Below are positions 1 through 12,100 of a DNA stretch of 64,000 nt, piece after piece. Every line of letters starts with the position of its first letter. The first letter of the stretch is position 1. Source of the DNA: Haematobia irritans. Taxonomy: Eukaryota; Arthropoda; Insecta; Diptera; Muscidae. The position numbers were made by a program, and so were the translations under genes. The stretch covers positions 93,660,852 through 93,724,851 of the forward strand of contig NC_134401.1 of the NCBI RefSeq assembly GCF_050003625.1. The letters are read 5' to 3'. Below the pieces are notes generated by a model, which was not told the DNA's origin, did no database searches, and was given only the letters and a program-made list of their open reading frames with translations.

Positions 1-688
1 GGAGCAAATTTCATCCGATCCGGTTGAAATTTGGTACATGGTGTTATATGGTCTCTAACAACCATGCAATAATTGGTCCATATCGGTCCATATTTATATA
101 TAGCCCTCATATAAACCGTTCCCCAGATTTGATCTCCGGAGCCTCTTGAAGAAGCAAATTTCATCCGATCCGGTTGAAATTTGCAAAGTAGTGTTAGTAT
201 ATGGCCGCTAAAAGCCATGCCAAAATTGGTCCATATCGGTCTATAGTTATATATAGCCGATCCCAAATCACACAAAAATTGGTCCATATCGGTTCATAAT
301 CATGGTTACCACTCGAGCCAACAATAATCTACCAAAATTTTATTTTTATAGAAAATTTTGTCAAAATGTTATTTCTATAGAAAATGTTGTCAAAAATTTT
401 TTTTAGAAACTTTTAACAAAATTTTATTTCTATAGAAAATTTTGTCAAGCTTAATTATATACGTTTTTAATCGGTCTTTTTTAGTTTAATATATAACACG
501 TATGGACTATGTGGTATATATTACTTTGTTAGGAAGTTTTAAGATACCTTGCCATCGACAAGTGTTACCGCAACCCAAGTAATTCGATTGTGGATGACAG
601 TCTTCAGTAGAAGTTTCTACGCAATCCATGGTGAAGGGTACATAAGATTCGGCCTGGCCTAACTTACGGTCGTATATTCTTGTTTGTT
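1..688 (+). mobile_element. DINE-like family A element, 3' part (A1)
   Basis: The window opens inside the 153-bp tandem units typical of this family (GCCCCCATATAAACCGATC, CATCCGATCCGGTTGAAAT). A short 29-bp array of the ATTTCTATAGAAAATTTTG type follows at about 330-450. The element closes with its 3' end, CTTCGGCCTGGCCGAACTTAC-like, then TATACTTGTTT near 688. It has no coding potential. It resembles Helentron/DINE-1 repeats of flies; this placement is by resemblance, not by a search. Confidence 0.75.
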
Positions 689-699
689 TGTTTTTTTTT

Positions 700-2144
700 T
701 TGGCTTTTGGTTTAGATATAGATCCCATACAAACCAGCATCCGATTTGACTTCTAGAGTGTGTTGACACCGAAAATTGTACCGCTTTGCTTGAAAATAAG
801 AATACTTACGTAATTTAGGTACACAAATATATCGGTTCATATTTTGGTATAACCGCCATATAGATCGATCTTTCAATTTGACTTCTTGATATTTCTTATA
901 AATCAAGAATCTGATATAAATTCAAATTACGTAATTGTGGCCAACGTGGATTAACAAACACAACATTTTTGCGACGAAAATGTTCCATGGTCACCGTCCA
1001 AAAATAACATTTTGCTCTCGAAACATGGTTTAAGTGATCATATTCCTTCTCTGCGTGTACGTCACAGATATTGTACCGCTATACCACTGTAAATTGGATA
1101 CTTCATATGTGGTTTGGTTTGCTTAAGAAGTCTGTGCTTGCCATCGGGAAACAAAAATACGAGTACGTCCTATACAAGGAGAGTACAGGCAGAACAATCG
1201 ACTACGGTAGTTATTTTGCAATTAGAACAGTAAAACAAACACACTTGTGATGTTCCAGAAGCCACAGATGAAACCATGACGCAACCAACAAAACTGAAGC
1301 AAACGGAAAGGACATTCCGGTACTACTGTTTGCTACACACTGATACACACATTGAATGTTAAGGCAGCTACCGTTCTTCGAACATCCCGAGCTCCTTAAA
1401 AAAAGCGAACGAACGAAACAATGGAAATCACACAAGCAAGCAAAGCAAAGGACAATGAAGAGAATTGGGTGGGGGAGGGAGGGGGAGAGAAGGAACGCTC
1501 CTTTAGCAAATGAGATTCAACAAGCTCACACCCAGAGTGTATAATTACACAATCACAATCAGAATCGTTGTCGTCCTCATCTTCAGTCATGGCACAAATG
1601 TTTCTTCGTCTGTCCATCCTTCCATTTCGCCCAATGGTACCATGTCCTTTCATTCGTGTATGCATTCTAGGTATGGTCCTTTGAAAAAAAAATTCAGATT
1701 ACACCACTCATTGCTGTAGCATTTCATCTTGATGATGGTGAGTGAGTGATGTTGGTGGTGATGGTTATGCCACTGCGATGTTAATACACCCCCAGTACAA
1801 AGGCAAAATAGGATTGTGAATATTAAGCGAGTGTCCTCTCTTTGTCGTCGTCAAACATTCAACAGCGGAAGCCGATACAAGTAAGACATTGTTGGACCCC
1901 CTTTGTGCGTATCCCTTTGTACGATCCTTTGATATAGTAACTCACAAAATCGTCCTTTTTGTAGGAATTCCTTTGCGTTTGTTGTATTATCGGGTGTTCG
2001 GTAGTATTGCACTGTGGGCGAGATATGCGATACGGGTTTTGCATCAGATTCTTATGTTTCTGAATGAGTACAATATTCCAAGTTTCACGTATCTGGAGTT
2101 ACAATTGAGCTTTTAAGTTCTCAAGATAAAAATTGTGTTTGGAC
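700..2144. other. Apparently single-copy sequence without a recognised gene
   Basis: No part matches the repeats elsewhere in the window. Open frames of 60-90 codons occur on both strands around 1211-2116 but overlap each other and show no known motif. A purine run (GGTGGGGGAGGGAGGGGGAG, about 1466-1490) and a GATGGTGAGTGAGTGATG-type stretch near 1733-1765 stand out. It may be intergenic or intronic host DNA. Confidence 0.5.
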
Positions 2145-2480
2145 TAGAGGAGCGCACCTGACACGAAATTGTCGTGACTCGCGAAAAGTTTCGTGAATCA
2201 CGCGTGAGTCACGCGTATGGCAACGGCGTGAGTGTGATTAACAAAACAAATGTCGTGCGTGAGCGTGAGTCACGAAAATAATTTCTTCGTGAGGGTGCGT
2301 GAGTAATAAAATTCGGAAAAATACGCTCACGACAAAATCTCGCGCACGGACATAAATCGTTTACAAGTTGATTGCATTTACAATTTTAGTGACACCTGGG
2401 ATATTAAGAGTTTAAAAACGCTCTCAATTTTAATCATGCGTGTGCGTGAACCTGAGTAAAATATTACTCACTAAATATTA
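2145..2480 (+). mobile_element. hAT-like CACTCACG-motif element, truncated copy
   Basis: It begins TAGAGGAGCGCACCTGACAC, matching (reverse-complemented) the end of the complete copy at 25861-26421. It contains many CGTGAGTCACG palindromes, and shares internal segments with that copy such as GTGACACCTGGGATATTAAG. The far terminus with the inverted repeat is missing, so this copy is truncated near 2480, after AAAATATTACTCAC. Confidence 0.7.
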
Positions 2481-2810
2481 CTACTAATTAAATTGTTAAT
2501 TGGAACAAATAATTCTTCAATAAAAGCCGCGAAAATTTTCACTCATTACATTAACTAACTTTGTGTTCATGTTTCGATGAAAATAATTATATAAATTGAT
2601 TTTTTAATTAAAAACGTAACTGTTTTTTTTATTAAAAATTAAAATCAAAAGCAGACTTTTAATTGACTTAGCCTTCCGAGTTTGATTTAAATGTTAATAG
2701 TATCCATTAATTTTTCTATTAATTTTTTTCACTCTCTTTTTTTTATATTTTCAATTGGTAATTTTATTATTTTTTGTTTCTAATAGGTTAAAAACAGGGT
2801 AAGAATTAAT
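2481..2810. repeat. Degenerate family F (TTAATTGATT-rich) element
   Basis: The stretch is rich in AATTAAATTGTTAATTGGAAC and TTAATTGACTTAGCCTTCCG-like words also seen in the intact family F copy at 13059-13618. No clean ends were found. Confidence 0.4.
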
Positions 2811-2933
2811 AAAATGGCACAAATTATTTAAATTTTGTGGAAAAAGTTCTGAATCCATTCTAATGTTTTTTCGAAAATATTTGAGATCAAACGTTTCAGA
2901 TTCAGAAAATTATTTATTATACCCTCCATCATA

Positions 2934-3910
2934 CACGGATGAAAAAGACTGTTTTTCATATGTTTGGCTATAAACATATTATGTTTGGAGCACAAATTTT
3001 TAAACACAATATTTTTGAGTGCAAGCATATAATGTTCATAAACTAGCATAACATGTTTGGGACATATATGTTAATATGTTAGAACATATTATGTTTGGGA
3101 CATAAAATGTTTGTAAATATAATATGCTTGGATGCAAACATATATTAATTTAGAAATAGCCTATAAACATATATGTGTTTAGTAGCTTGGAGCGCTATTT
3201 AACAGGGAGCGATATTGAATTAAGTTGGTGGTTGTTGCTTGTTATTGCAAAATTAACATTTTATTTTTCCTTGGGCAATTGATCAGCTACTTCTTTGATC
3301 CTTACAAACTGTGTGGTCCGCTGTTCGAATCCCCGTCCGGCAAAAGGTAAAATCAAAATAAAACAAAAATCATAAAATTGAATAATTTCTTCTACAATGT
3401 TTGTATTGCAGAAAAAGGTGCTAAGAACTAAAAAATCTCGTGGAAGTGAGAAAGATGTGGGGGAATATACAATTAGGCAGAAACAAAATTTTGAGCATTC
3501 AGGTCGAAAACCTATGTTGTTAGCACCTATATTACCTGTTTATTTTCATAATTCATTATGATTGTAAATATATAAATAAATAAATAAAATTTTGAGCACA
3601 ATATTGTTTGGGAGGATTTTTTTAAGCATATAATATTTTTGGGTGCAAAATGCTTCCAAACATATTATATGTTCACATAATAACATATTGTTTTTTGGAA
3701 GACAACATTATTGAATTTGGATGCAAAAATTCAAAATGTTTGGAACTTAGACTACCCAAACATATATTGTTTAGACCAATATGCTTTCAAACATATTATA
3801 TATTGGAAGAGATCAAACATATAAATGTTTGGGCAATACCCAATACAATATTTTGCTTCAAGCAATGTATATGGGAGTATATGTTACAGAAGCGATTTTT
3901 TGTAAGGGTG
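2934..3910 (-). mobile_element. Family T element with internal tRNA-like core, copy T1
   Basis: It starts with CACGGATGAAAAAGACTG and ends with TTTTTTGTAAGGGTG, in inverted order relative to T2-T4. The left flank is TA and the right flank TC, so one base of the TA duplication has probably mutated. The body holds many CATATGTTTGG words in both orientations. Near 3300-3350 is a tRNA-like stretch ending GGTCCGCTGTTCGAATCCCC. Long open frames here (for example 3650-3949) recur in the other copies but show no protein family. Confidence 0.8.
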
Positions 3911-4249
3911 TCGGATGGGGGTATATTAACTTTGTCATTCCGTTTGTAACACATCGAAATATTGCTCTAAGACCATAAAGTATATATATTCTGGGTCGTG
4001 GTGAAATTCTGAGTTGATCTAAGCATGTCCGTCCGTCCGTCCGTCCGTCCGTCCGTCTGTTGAAATCACGCTAACTTCCGAACGAAACAAGCTATCGACT
4101 TGAAACTTGGCACAAGTAGTTGTTATCGATGTAGGTCGGATGGTATTGAAAATGGGCTATATCGGTCCACTTTTACGTATAGCCTCCATATAAAGGGACC
4201 CTCAGATTTGGCTTGTGTAGCCTCTAACAGAAGCAAATTTCATCCGATC

Positions 4250-5060
4250 CGGCTGAAATTTGGTACATGGTGTTGGTATATGGTCTCTAACAACCATGCA
4301 AAAATTGGTCCACATCGGTCCATAATTATATATAGCCCCCATATAAACCGATCCCCAGATTTGGCTTGCGGAGCCTAAAAGAGGAGCAAATTTCATCCGA
4401 TCCGGCTGAAATTTGGTACATGATGTTGGTATATGGTCTCTAACAACCATGCAAAAATTGGTCCATATTGGTCCTTAATTATATATAGCCCCCATATAAA
4501 CCGATCCCCAGATTTGGCTTGTGGAGCCTCTAAGAGAAGCATATTTCATCCGATCCGGCTGAAATTTGGTACATGGTGTTGGTATATGGTATCTAACAAT
4601 CGTGCAAAAATTGGTCCACATCGGTCCATAATTATATATAACCCCCATATAAACCGATCCCCAGATTTGGCTTGCGGAGCCTCAAAGAGAAGCAAATTTC
4701 ATCTGATCCGGCTGAAATTTGGTACATGATATTGGTATATGGTCTCTAACAACCATGCAAAACTTGGTCCACATCGGTTCCTAATTATATATAGCGCCCA
4801 TATAAACCGATCCCCAGATTTGGCTTGCGAAGTCTCCAAGAGAAGCAAATTTCATCCAAGCCGGTTGTAATTTGGAACATGGTGTTAGTATATGATCTTT
4901 AACAACCGTGCCAGAATTGGTCCATATCGGTCCATAATTATATATAGCCCCCATATAAAACGTTCTCCAGATTTGACCTCCGGAGCCTCTTGGAGGAGCA
5001 AAATTCATCCGATCCGGTTCAAATTAGGAACGTGGTGTTAGTATATGGTCGCTAACAACC
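4250..5060 (+). repeat. 153-bp tandem array of family A element A2
   Basis: The word ATATAAACCGATCC (with variants) occurs at 4341, 4494, 4647, 4800 and 4953, exactly 153 bp apart each time. Because 153 is a multiple of three, one frame stays open across units, which explains the repeated translated frames seen in these arrays. They are not genes. Confidence 0.9.
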
Positions 5061-5099
5061 ATACCAATATTGGTCCATATCGGTTCATAATCATGGTTG

Positions 5100-5570
5100 C
5101 CACTAGAGCCAAAAATAATCTACTAAAATTTTATTTCTTTAGACAATTTTGTCAAAATGTTATTTCTATAGAAAATTTTGTCAAAATTTTATTTCTAGAG
5201 AAAATTTTGTTAAAATTTTATTCATCATTTTCAAAATTTTATTTCTATAGAAAATTTTGTCAAAATTTTATTTCTATAGAAAATTTTGTTCAAATTTTAT
5301 TCGGTTCATAATCATGGTTGCCACTCGACCCACAAATAATCTACCAAGATTTTATTTCTATAGAAAATTTTGTCAAAAGTTTATTTCTATAGAAAATTTT
5401 GTTAAAATTTTATTTCTGTAGAAATTTTTGTCAAAATTTTCTTTCTATAGAATATTTTGTCAAAATTCTTATTTCTATAGAAAATTTTGTGAAAATTTTA
5501 TTTCTATAGAAAATTTTGTTAAAATTTTATTTCTGTAGAAAATGTTGTCAAAATTTTATGTCTACTTTGT
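5100..5570 (+). repeat. 29-bp tandem array of family A element A2
   Basis: Units of AAAATTTTATTTCTATAG followed by AAAATTTTGTC repeat with a 29-bp period and point variants. Each unit contains the palindromic word AAAATTTT twice. Near 5300 the array is broken by a second copy of the junction GGTTCATAATCATGGTTGCC, so it is a duplicated array. The same array recurs at 340-450, 7750-7950, 9215-9430, 30000-30200, 30640-31050 and 45835-46230. Confidence 0.85.
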
Positions 5571-5865
5571 CAAACTGAATTATATACGTATTGGATCGAT
5601 TTTTTTTTTTGATTTAATATATACCACGTATGGACTTACATACAATTTAGAAGATGGTGTTAGGAGGTTTTAAGATACCTTGCCATCGGCAAGCGTTACC
5701 GCAACTTAAATAATTCGATTGTGGATGGCAGTGTTTAGAAGAAGTTTCTACGCAATCCATGATGAAGAGTACATAAGCTTCGGCCTGGCCGAACTTACGG
5801 CCGTATATACTTGTTTGTGCTAATTTTGCACCACATCCCTACCCAAAAAGAACATTTTGCACTAC

Positions 5866-6130
5866 CTTTTGACCCACAAATTCTGGGTCAAGATGAAATT
5901 CTGACTCCATCTAGCGATGTCCGTTCGTCCGTCTGTGGATCGGATGGCTCTGAAAATGGCTCATATTGGACAACTTTTAGGTATAGCCTCCGTATAAACC
6001 GAACCCGATATTTGGCTTCTGGAGCCTCTTGGAAGTGCAAATTTCATCCGATACCCTTCAAATTTGTTCCTCCATAATTCTATATAGCCCCATTACCGAT
6101 CTCCAGATTTTACTTCTTTAGGCTCCTGAA
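5866..6130 (+). repeat. Degenerate family A fragment
   Basis: Words such as ATTCTGGGTCAAGATGAAAT, GATGTCCGTTCGTCCGTCTG and CTTCTGGAGCCTCTTGGAAG align with the 5' part of family A, but with many changes. It is older than the neighbouring A2. Confidence 0.6.
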
Positions 6131-7075
6131 AAAGCAACCTATTGAGGACAAGAGGCCATTAATTCCACAATCTTCCACTGTGAGCAATGCCATTTGATTC
6201 CTTAGTCACCGAACTATTTAAGAAACAACAGCACCTTTAGCTAAGGTAATTCCTTTTGCGCTCTCGCTATATTGCGTTGTTCTGTTTTCTTATTTTTTTT
6301 TTTTCTTCCTTTATTCTATACAAAAATAATTTTACATCTTCTTTTTAAGGATTTCGCTTTACCCAAATATTCAATTGTCTGTAAATTTCTTTCGAGTAGT
6401 TCAAAAAAGCAAACACTTTTGTCATTTTATTCGTCATTCTTTTGGGGCGTGTCCTGAGATATTTGTCAGACGATTTCCTGTTGTTGTTTGTTAAAAAATG
6501 ATGGCAAATAAACGTGAGGGAAAGGTTATGAATGTCATTTGATTTGGGAAGTCTAACATTCAAAAATTTTCTTATTGATCATATCACACAACTGTATAGC
6601 CTAGCCCATTATGATCAGGATATAATAAATTACATCGGATTGAGAAAATGCACTACAAATATACAGGGTGGCTCATATGCAACGCAACAAAGTAATGTTC
6701 CATTTTTTATTGATCAAAAAAAAAAAACTTACGAACACTACATTAACATTACATTTTGGAATCAAAAAATTACATCTCTCAATTTTGTTCTCAGATTTTT
6801 GTTTGGGTTGTTGAATAAACAAATAAAATTTTGCTATCTTTTACCAGAAATATATTTAAAATATTTTTACTTTTGGAATATATTTTCGGTAAAAAAACCC
6901 TCCTTTATAAGAATGAAGGGGAGTTTGGTTGAACGAGTTTTTATCATGTATTGCGTCTTATGCAAATTTTATAAGGCTTGAATTTTATTTCTTTTTTTTT
7001 TTTTGTTTTATAATTGTTGTGAGTTTTCTATTCAAAAAATAAAATTTTGCTAGATAAATATAATAAATTAAAAAA
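6131..7075. other. AT-rich stretch, no recognised gene
   Basis: The longest open frame (6532-6981, plus strand) is in strongly AT-rich DNA, is full of Phe/Ile/Lys/Tyr and has no known motif, so I do not call it a gene. No repeat ends were recognised. Confidence 0.4.
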
Positions 7076-7079
7076 AATA

Positions 7080-9050
7080 GTTTAAAATTTAATTTTTTTT
7101 TCGTTTTTGGATATATATAGAGATATATTTTTTTGTTACAAGTTTTCAAAGTACTACCAGATGCCCAAAAAGGGAAAAAATTTGCTAAGTTTTGCAAAAA
7201 TGACGCTACTTTTAGCAAAATTTTATTTTTTGAATTGAATACTAACAACAATTATAAAAAATAAAAAAAGAATGAAATTCAGAGATATATTTTCTTTCTT
7301 ACAAGTTCTCAAAGTACCACCAAGATGGTCTAAAAAGGAATTTTTTTCAAATTTTATATGTTTTAAACACTTCCAAAAAAAGTTACTTTGTCAAAATTAG
7401 AAAATTATTTTTTTTTAAGTGAAAGCTAACAACAGATATTAAACAAAATCAAAGAGAGAAATGAAATTCAGAGATATAATTCTTTGTTACAAGTCCTCAA
7501 ATTGCCACCAAAGTGGCCAAAACTAAACATGTATATCCGGCCGTAAGTTCGGCCAGGCCGAATCTTATGTACCCTCCACAATGGATTGAGTAGAAACACA
7601 GTCATCCACAATCGAATTACTTGGGTTGCGGTAACATTTGCCGATGGTAAGGTATCTTTAAACTTCTTAACACCGCCTTCTCAATTGTAAGTTTAAATAC
7701 GTATATATATTAAATACGTATATAATTCAGTTTGACAACATTTTTATGGAAATAAAATTTTGACAAAATTTGCTATAGAAAAAAAAATTTGACAAAATTT
7801 TCTATACAAATACAATTTAAAAAAAAAATTTCTGTAGAAATAAAATTTTGACAAAATTTTCTATAGAAATAAAATCTTGACAAAATTTTGTAAAGTAATA
7901 AAATTTTGACAAAATTTTGTATAGTAATGAAATTTTGGTAGATTATTTTTGGGGATCGGCTATATATAACTATAAACCGAAATGGACCAATTTTGGCATG
8001 GTTGTAAGCGACCAAATTTCAATCGGATCGGATGAATTTTGCTCCTCCTAGAGCTCCGGAGGTCAAATCTGGGGATCGGTTTAAATAGGGATTACATATA
8101 ATTAAGTCCGGTATAGAGCAATTTTTGCATGGTTGTTAGAGACCATATATTAACACCACGTACCAAATTTCAATCGGATCGGGTGAATTTTGCTCTTCCA
8201 AGGGGCTCCGAAGGTCAAATCTGGCGATCGGTTTATATGGAGGCTACATATAATTATGGACCGATATGGATCAATTCCTGCATAGTTGTTAGAGACCCTA
8301 TACTAATACCATGTACGAAATTTCGACCGAATCGGATGAATTTTGCTCATCCATGAGGCTCCCGAGGTCAAATCTGGAGATCGGTTTATATGGGGGCTTT
8401 ATAAAATTATGGACCGATAATGACCAATTTTTGTGTGGTTGTTAGATACCATATACTAATACCATGTACCAAATTTTAGCCGGATCGGATGAAATGTGCT
8501 TCTCTTAAAGGCTCCGCAAGCCAAATCGGGGGATAGGTTTATACGGGGGCTATATATACATATAAACCGATTTTGCATGGTTGCTAGAGACCATATACTT
8601 ACACCATGTACCAAATTTCAACCGGATCGAATGAATTTTGCTCCTCCAAGAGGCTCCGCAAGCCAAATCTGTGGATCGGTTTATATGGGGGCTATACGTA
8701 AAAGTGGTCCAATAATAGCCATTTGCAATACCATCCAATAGCTTGTTTCGTTCGGAGTTAGCGTGATTTCAACAGACGGACGGACATGCTTAGATCGACT
8801 TAAAATTTCACCACGACCCAGAATATATATACATATATATACTTTATCGGGTCTTAGAGCAATATTTCGAAGTGCTACAAACGGAATGAAAAAGTTAATA
8901 TACACCCCCATCCTATGGTGGAGGGTATAAATATGTGGAAATTTTACTTTTGCAAAAATAACGTTCCTTTTTAAAAATTAGCGAAATTGTATTATGTGAG
9001 TTGAATCTAACAACAAATGTAAAACAAATTTATTAAACAAAAAAAAAGAA
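7080..9050. repeat. Tandem units of about 180 bp, split by A3
   Basis: A unit marked by GAGATATATTTTTTTGTTAC, then CAAAGTACTACC, then GAATACTAACAACAATTAT occurs at about 7110, 7280 and 7467. A further part unit lies at 8938-9045 (GAATCTAACAACAAATGTAA). The family A element at 7531-8930 is inserted between the third and fourth units. Confidence 0.6.
7531..8930 (-). mobile_element. DINE-like family A element (A3)
   Basis: Read on the minus strand it starts at the hairpin end CACCATAGGATGGGGGTGTA near 8925. It runs through the 153-bp units and a 29-bp array (about 7750-7950) to GAACTTACGGCCGGATATAC near 7531. It lies inside a tandem array, whose interruption marks its limits. No coding capacity. 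Confidence 0.8.
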
Positions 9051-9467
9051 ACAGGTATATACCTCCACCATGGATTGCATAGAAACTTGTACGAAAGACT
9101 GGCATCCAACATCGAATTACTTGGGTTGCGATAACGCTTGCCGATGGCAAGGTATCTTAAAACTTCTTAACACCGTCTTCTCAATTGTAAGTTAGTCCAT
9201 ACTCAATTGTATGTTAGTGACAAAATTTTCTATAGAAATAAAATTTTGACAAAATTTTCTATAGAAATAAAATTTTAACAAAACTTTCTATAGCAATAAA
9301 ATTTTGACAAAATTTTCTATAGAAATAAAATCTTGACAAAATTTTGTATAGGAATAACATTTTGACAAAAGTTTCTGTAGAAATAAAATTTTGACAAAAT
9401 TTTCTATAGCAATAAAATTTTGACAAATTTTGGTAGAATATTTTTGGGGATCGGCTATATGTAACTA

Positions 9468-10443
9468 CACCCTCACAAAAAATCGCTTCTGTAACATATA
9501 CTCCCAAACATATTTTGCTTCAAGCATATACATTTTTGGGTATTGCCCAAACAGTTATATGTTTGATCTCTTCCAATATATAATATGTTTGAAAGCATAT
9601 TGGTCTAAACAATATATGTTTGGGTAGTCTAAGTTCCAAACATTTAGTATTTTTGCATCCAAATTCAATAATGTTGTCTTCCAAAGAACAATATGTTATT
9701 ATGTGAACATATAATATGTTTGGAAGCATTTTGCACCCAAAAATATTATATGCTTAAAAAAATTCTCCCAAACAATATTGTGCTCAAAATTTTATTTATT
9801 TATTTATATATTTACAATCATAATGAATTATGAAAATAAACAGGTAATATAGGTGCTAACAACATAGGTTTTCGACCTGAATGCTCAAAATTTTGTTTCT
9901 GACCAATTGTATATTCCCCGACATCTTTCTCACTTCCACGAGATTTTTTAGTTCTTAGCACCTTTTTCTGTAATACAAACATTGTAGAAGAAATTATTCA
10001 ATTTTATGATTTTTTTTATTTTAATTTTACCCTTTGACGGACGGGGATTCGAACAGCGGACCACACAGTTTGTAAGGATCAAAGAAGTAGCTGATCAATT
10101 GCCCAAGGAAAAATAAAATGTTAATTTTGTAATAACAAGCAACAACCACCAACTTAATTCAATATCGCTCCCTGTTAAATAGCGCTCCAAGCTACTAAAC
10201 ACATATATGTTTATAGGCTATTTCTAAATTAATATATGTTTGCATCCAAGCATATTATATTTACAAACATTTTATGTCCCAAACATAATATGTTCTAACA
10301 TATTAACATATATGTCCCAAACATGTTATGCTAGTTTATGAACATTATATGCTTGCACTCAAAAATATTGTGTTTAAAAATTTGTGTTCCAAACATATAA
10401 TGTTTATAGCCAAACATATGAAAAACAGTCTTTTTCAACCGTG
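9468..10443 (+). mobile_element. Family T element, copy T2
   Basis: Termini are CACCCTCACAAAAAATCGC and GACTG..TTTTTCAACCGTG; TA flanks both sides. Collapsing the TA pair restores a normal family A sequence (CTATATGTAAC-TA-TATACCG). A tRNA-like core in reverse orientation lies at about 10020-10100, with B-box-like GGGGATTCGAACAGCGGACC. No transposase. Confidence 0.85.
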
Positions 10444-10865
10444 TATATACCGATATGGAAAAATTTTGGATGGTTGTTAGCAGCCATATAGTAGCGCAAT
10501 ATACTTACACCACGTATCAAATTTCGAAGGTCACATCTGGGGATCGGTTTAAATGGGGGCTACATAGAATTATGGACCGATATGGACCAATTTTTGCATG
10601 GTTGTTAGAGATCATATACTAATACCACGTACAAAATTTCAACCGGATCGGGTGAATTTTGCTCTTCCAAAAGGCTCCGGAGGTCAAATCTGGGGATCGG
10701 TTTATATGGGGGCTAGATATAATTATGGACCGATATGGACCAATTCCTGCATGGTTGTTAGAGACCATATACTAACACCACGTACCAAATTTCAACTAAA
10801 TCGGATGAAATTTGCTTCTCTTAGAGGCTTCGCAAGCCAAATCGTGGGATCGGTTTATATGGGGG

Positions 10866-11005
10866 TGTTGAAGCGAGTTCAACAAGCATCAAATGGAAGA
10901 CATCAGTCAGTCCCATGTTAATATGTACTCACGAAGAGAACCAACGGATTCGCTCCAAGAAATCATATATTCTCTTAATATTAACTCTTTGTTTATTATT
11001 ATACC
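10866..11005. other. Unassigned insertion within A4
   Basis: Between two stretches of family A unit lies about 140 bp (GTGTTGAAGCGAGTTCAACA to TTTATTATTATACCCTCCAT) that is absent from other A copies. It contains a short hairpin, TTGAAGCGAGTTCAA. Its origin is unknown. Confidence 0.45.
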
Positions 11006-11384
11006 CTCCATATACCAGCACCATGTACCAAATTTCAGACGGATCGGATGAAATATGCTTCTGTTAGAGGCTCCACAAGCCAATTCTGAGGGTCCCTTTA
11101 TATGGGGGCTGTACGTAAAAGTGAACCGATATGGCCCATTTTCAATACCATCCGACCTACATCGATAACAACTACTTGTGCCAAGTTTCAAGTCGATAGC
11201 TTGTTTCGTTCGGAAGTTAGCGTGATTTCAACAGACGGACGGACGGACATGCTCATATCGACTCAGAATTTCACAACGACCCAGAATATATATACTTTAT
11301 GGGGTCTTAGAGCAATATTTCGATGTGTTACAAACGGAATGACAAAGTTAATATACCCCCATCCTATGGTGGAAGGTATAAAAA

Positions 11385-11835
11385 TGTCTTTGGCGCTATA
11401 CGAAGTTAAACTTTCTTCACAATGAGTTCATTTTAACTTAAAGAAGGGGGTCACTTTTTTCTGGGTGTATATATATTCAAATAACCCGCTACGACGAGGG
11501 AATTTAAGAGGAAACTATTACACTTGGTTCATGATGATAGGTATTTAGAATTCGGCCCGGCCGAACTTACGTCTGTATACATTTGTCCACTTTTGGATGC
11601 AATGCAACACTGCCAGTATCACGGTGCATGTTACCGTAAACAAAAGATTTATTTACATTTAAATGTTGGAAAGCTCCAACTATAGCCAGTTGTGGCTTTC
11701 CAGTCATAAATAGAGCAATCACACTATCATGCTTAAATGCCATCACGAATAACTTTATCTCTGAAGGTCATAGATCAAAATGCTTTCGTAAGCTTTTACA
11801 CAAAGGAATTGTCACTAGAATAAATCTGTCAGCAA
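11385..11835. other. Spacer with a family B/A-like 3' end
   Basis: Near 11505-11580 the words AGAGGAAACTATTACACTTG and TTCGGCCCGGCCGAACTTAC are a degenerate 3' end of family B type. The remainder (11580-11835) shows no repeat or gene that I recognise. Confidence 0.45.
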
Positions 11836-11837
11836 AT

Positions 11838-12100
11838 AACAAAAAAAATATTTTTTGTCTTCAAGCACGAAATCAATTGATCCAATTAATTTTTTATTGA
11901 AATGTCTTCAATCACGGAAATGATAGTATCAATCACCAAAGTCTATTAAAAAGTTAATTGTTCCAATTAACAACTTAATTGGGGCTAATAAGTTTTGTAA
12001 TTGATTTTGTTTCAATTACAAATTTTGTTGAACCAATTTGTTTTTAATCAATTAAAGTATTAATTAGAAAAACGTTTGTGATATTTTTTTTCTCTGAGAC
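11838..12100. mobile_element. Family F element, degenerate copy F1
   Basis: It shares GATCCAATTAATTTTTTATTG, TCTTCAATCACGGAAATGAT and AGTATCAATCAC with F2 at 13059-13618. The ends (AACAAAAAAAATATTTTTTG and TATTTTTTTTCTCTGAG) have drifted, and no TA pair is clear. Confidence 0.55.

Larger units (their letters stand above)
2920..5817 (+). mobile_element. DINE-like family A element, nearly complete (A2), split by T1
   Basis: The 5' end TATACCCTCCATCATA is interrupted at 2933 by element T1 and resumes at 3911 with CGGATGGGGGTATATTAAC. Next come the DINE-1-like words AAGTATATATATTCTGGGTC and a (GTCC)n run at 4027-4058, then the 153-bp array, the 29-bp array, and the 3' end CGGCCGTATATACTTGTTTG. 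No protein is encoded. It is the best copy here for reading the whole family. Confidence 0.8.
9053..11381 (-). mobile_element. DINE-like family A element (A4), hosting T2
   Basis: The 3' end is shortened (GGTATATACCTCCACCATGG at 9054). The 29-bp array follows at 9215-9430, then the nested T2 element, then 153-bp units, a (GGAC)n run near 11235, and the 5' hairpin end ATCCTATGGTGGAAGGTATA at 11361-11380. Another insertion lies at 10866-11005. Confidence 0.8.

Noticed and set aside
3650..3949. Open frames inside family T copies
   Set aside because: They recur in each copy and on both strands, but vary in their ends and match no domain. They reflect the ATATGTTTGG-rich repeat.
4027..4058. (GTCC)n runs as a CRISPR-like or regulatory array
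   Set aside because: They are simple repeats at a fixed place in each DINE-like 5' core, found at all copies.
4100..4729. Repeated open frames in family A arrays (for example 4100-4378, 4433-4729, 24427-25092, 41795-42325)
   Set aside because: They translate the 153-bp non-coding unit. The unit length is a multiple of three, so frames stay open on both strands. No protein family is recognisable.
6532..6981. 149-codon plus-strand frame
   Set aside because: Strong AT bias, low-complexity composition, no motif and no splice context. Probably chance.
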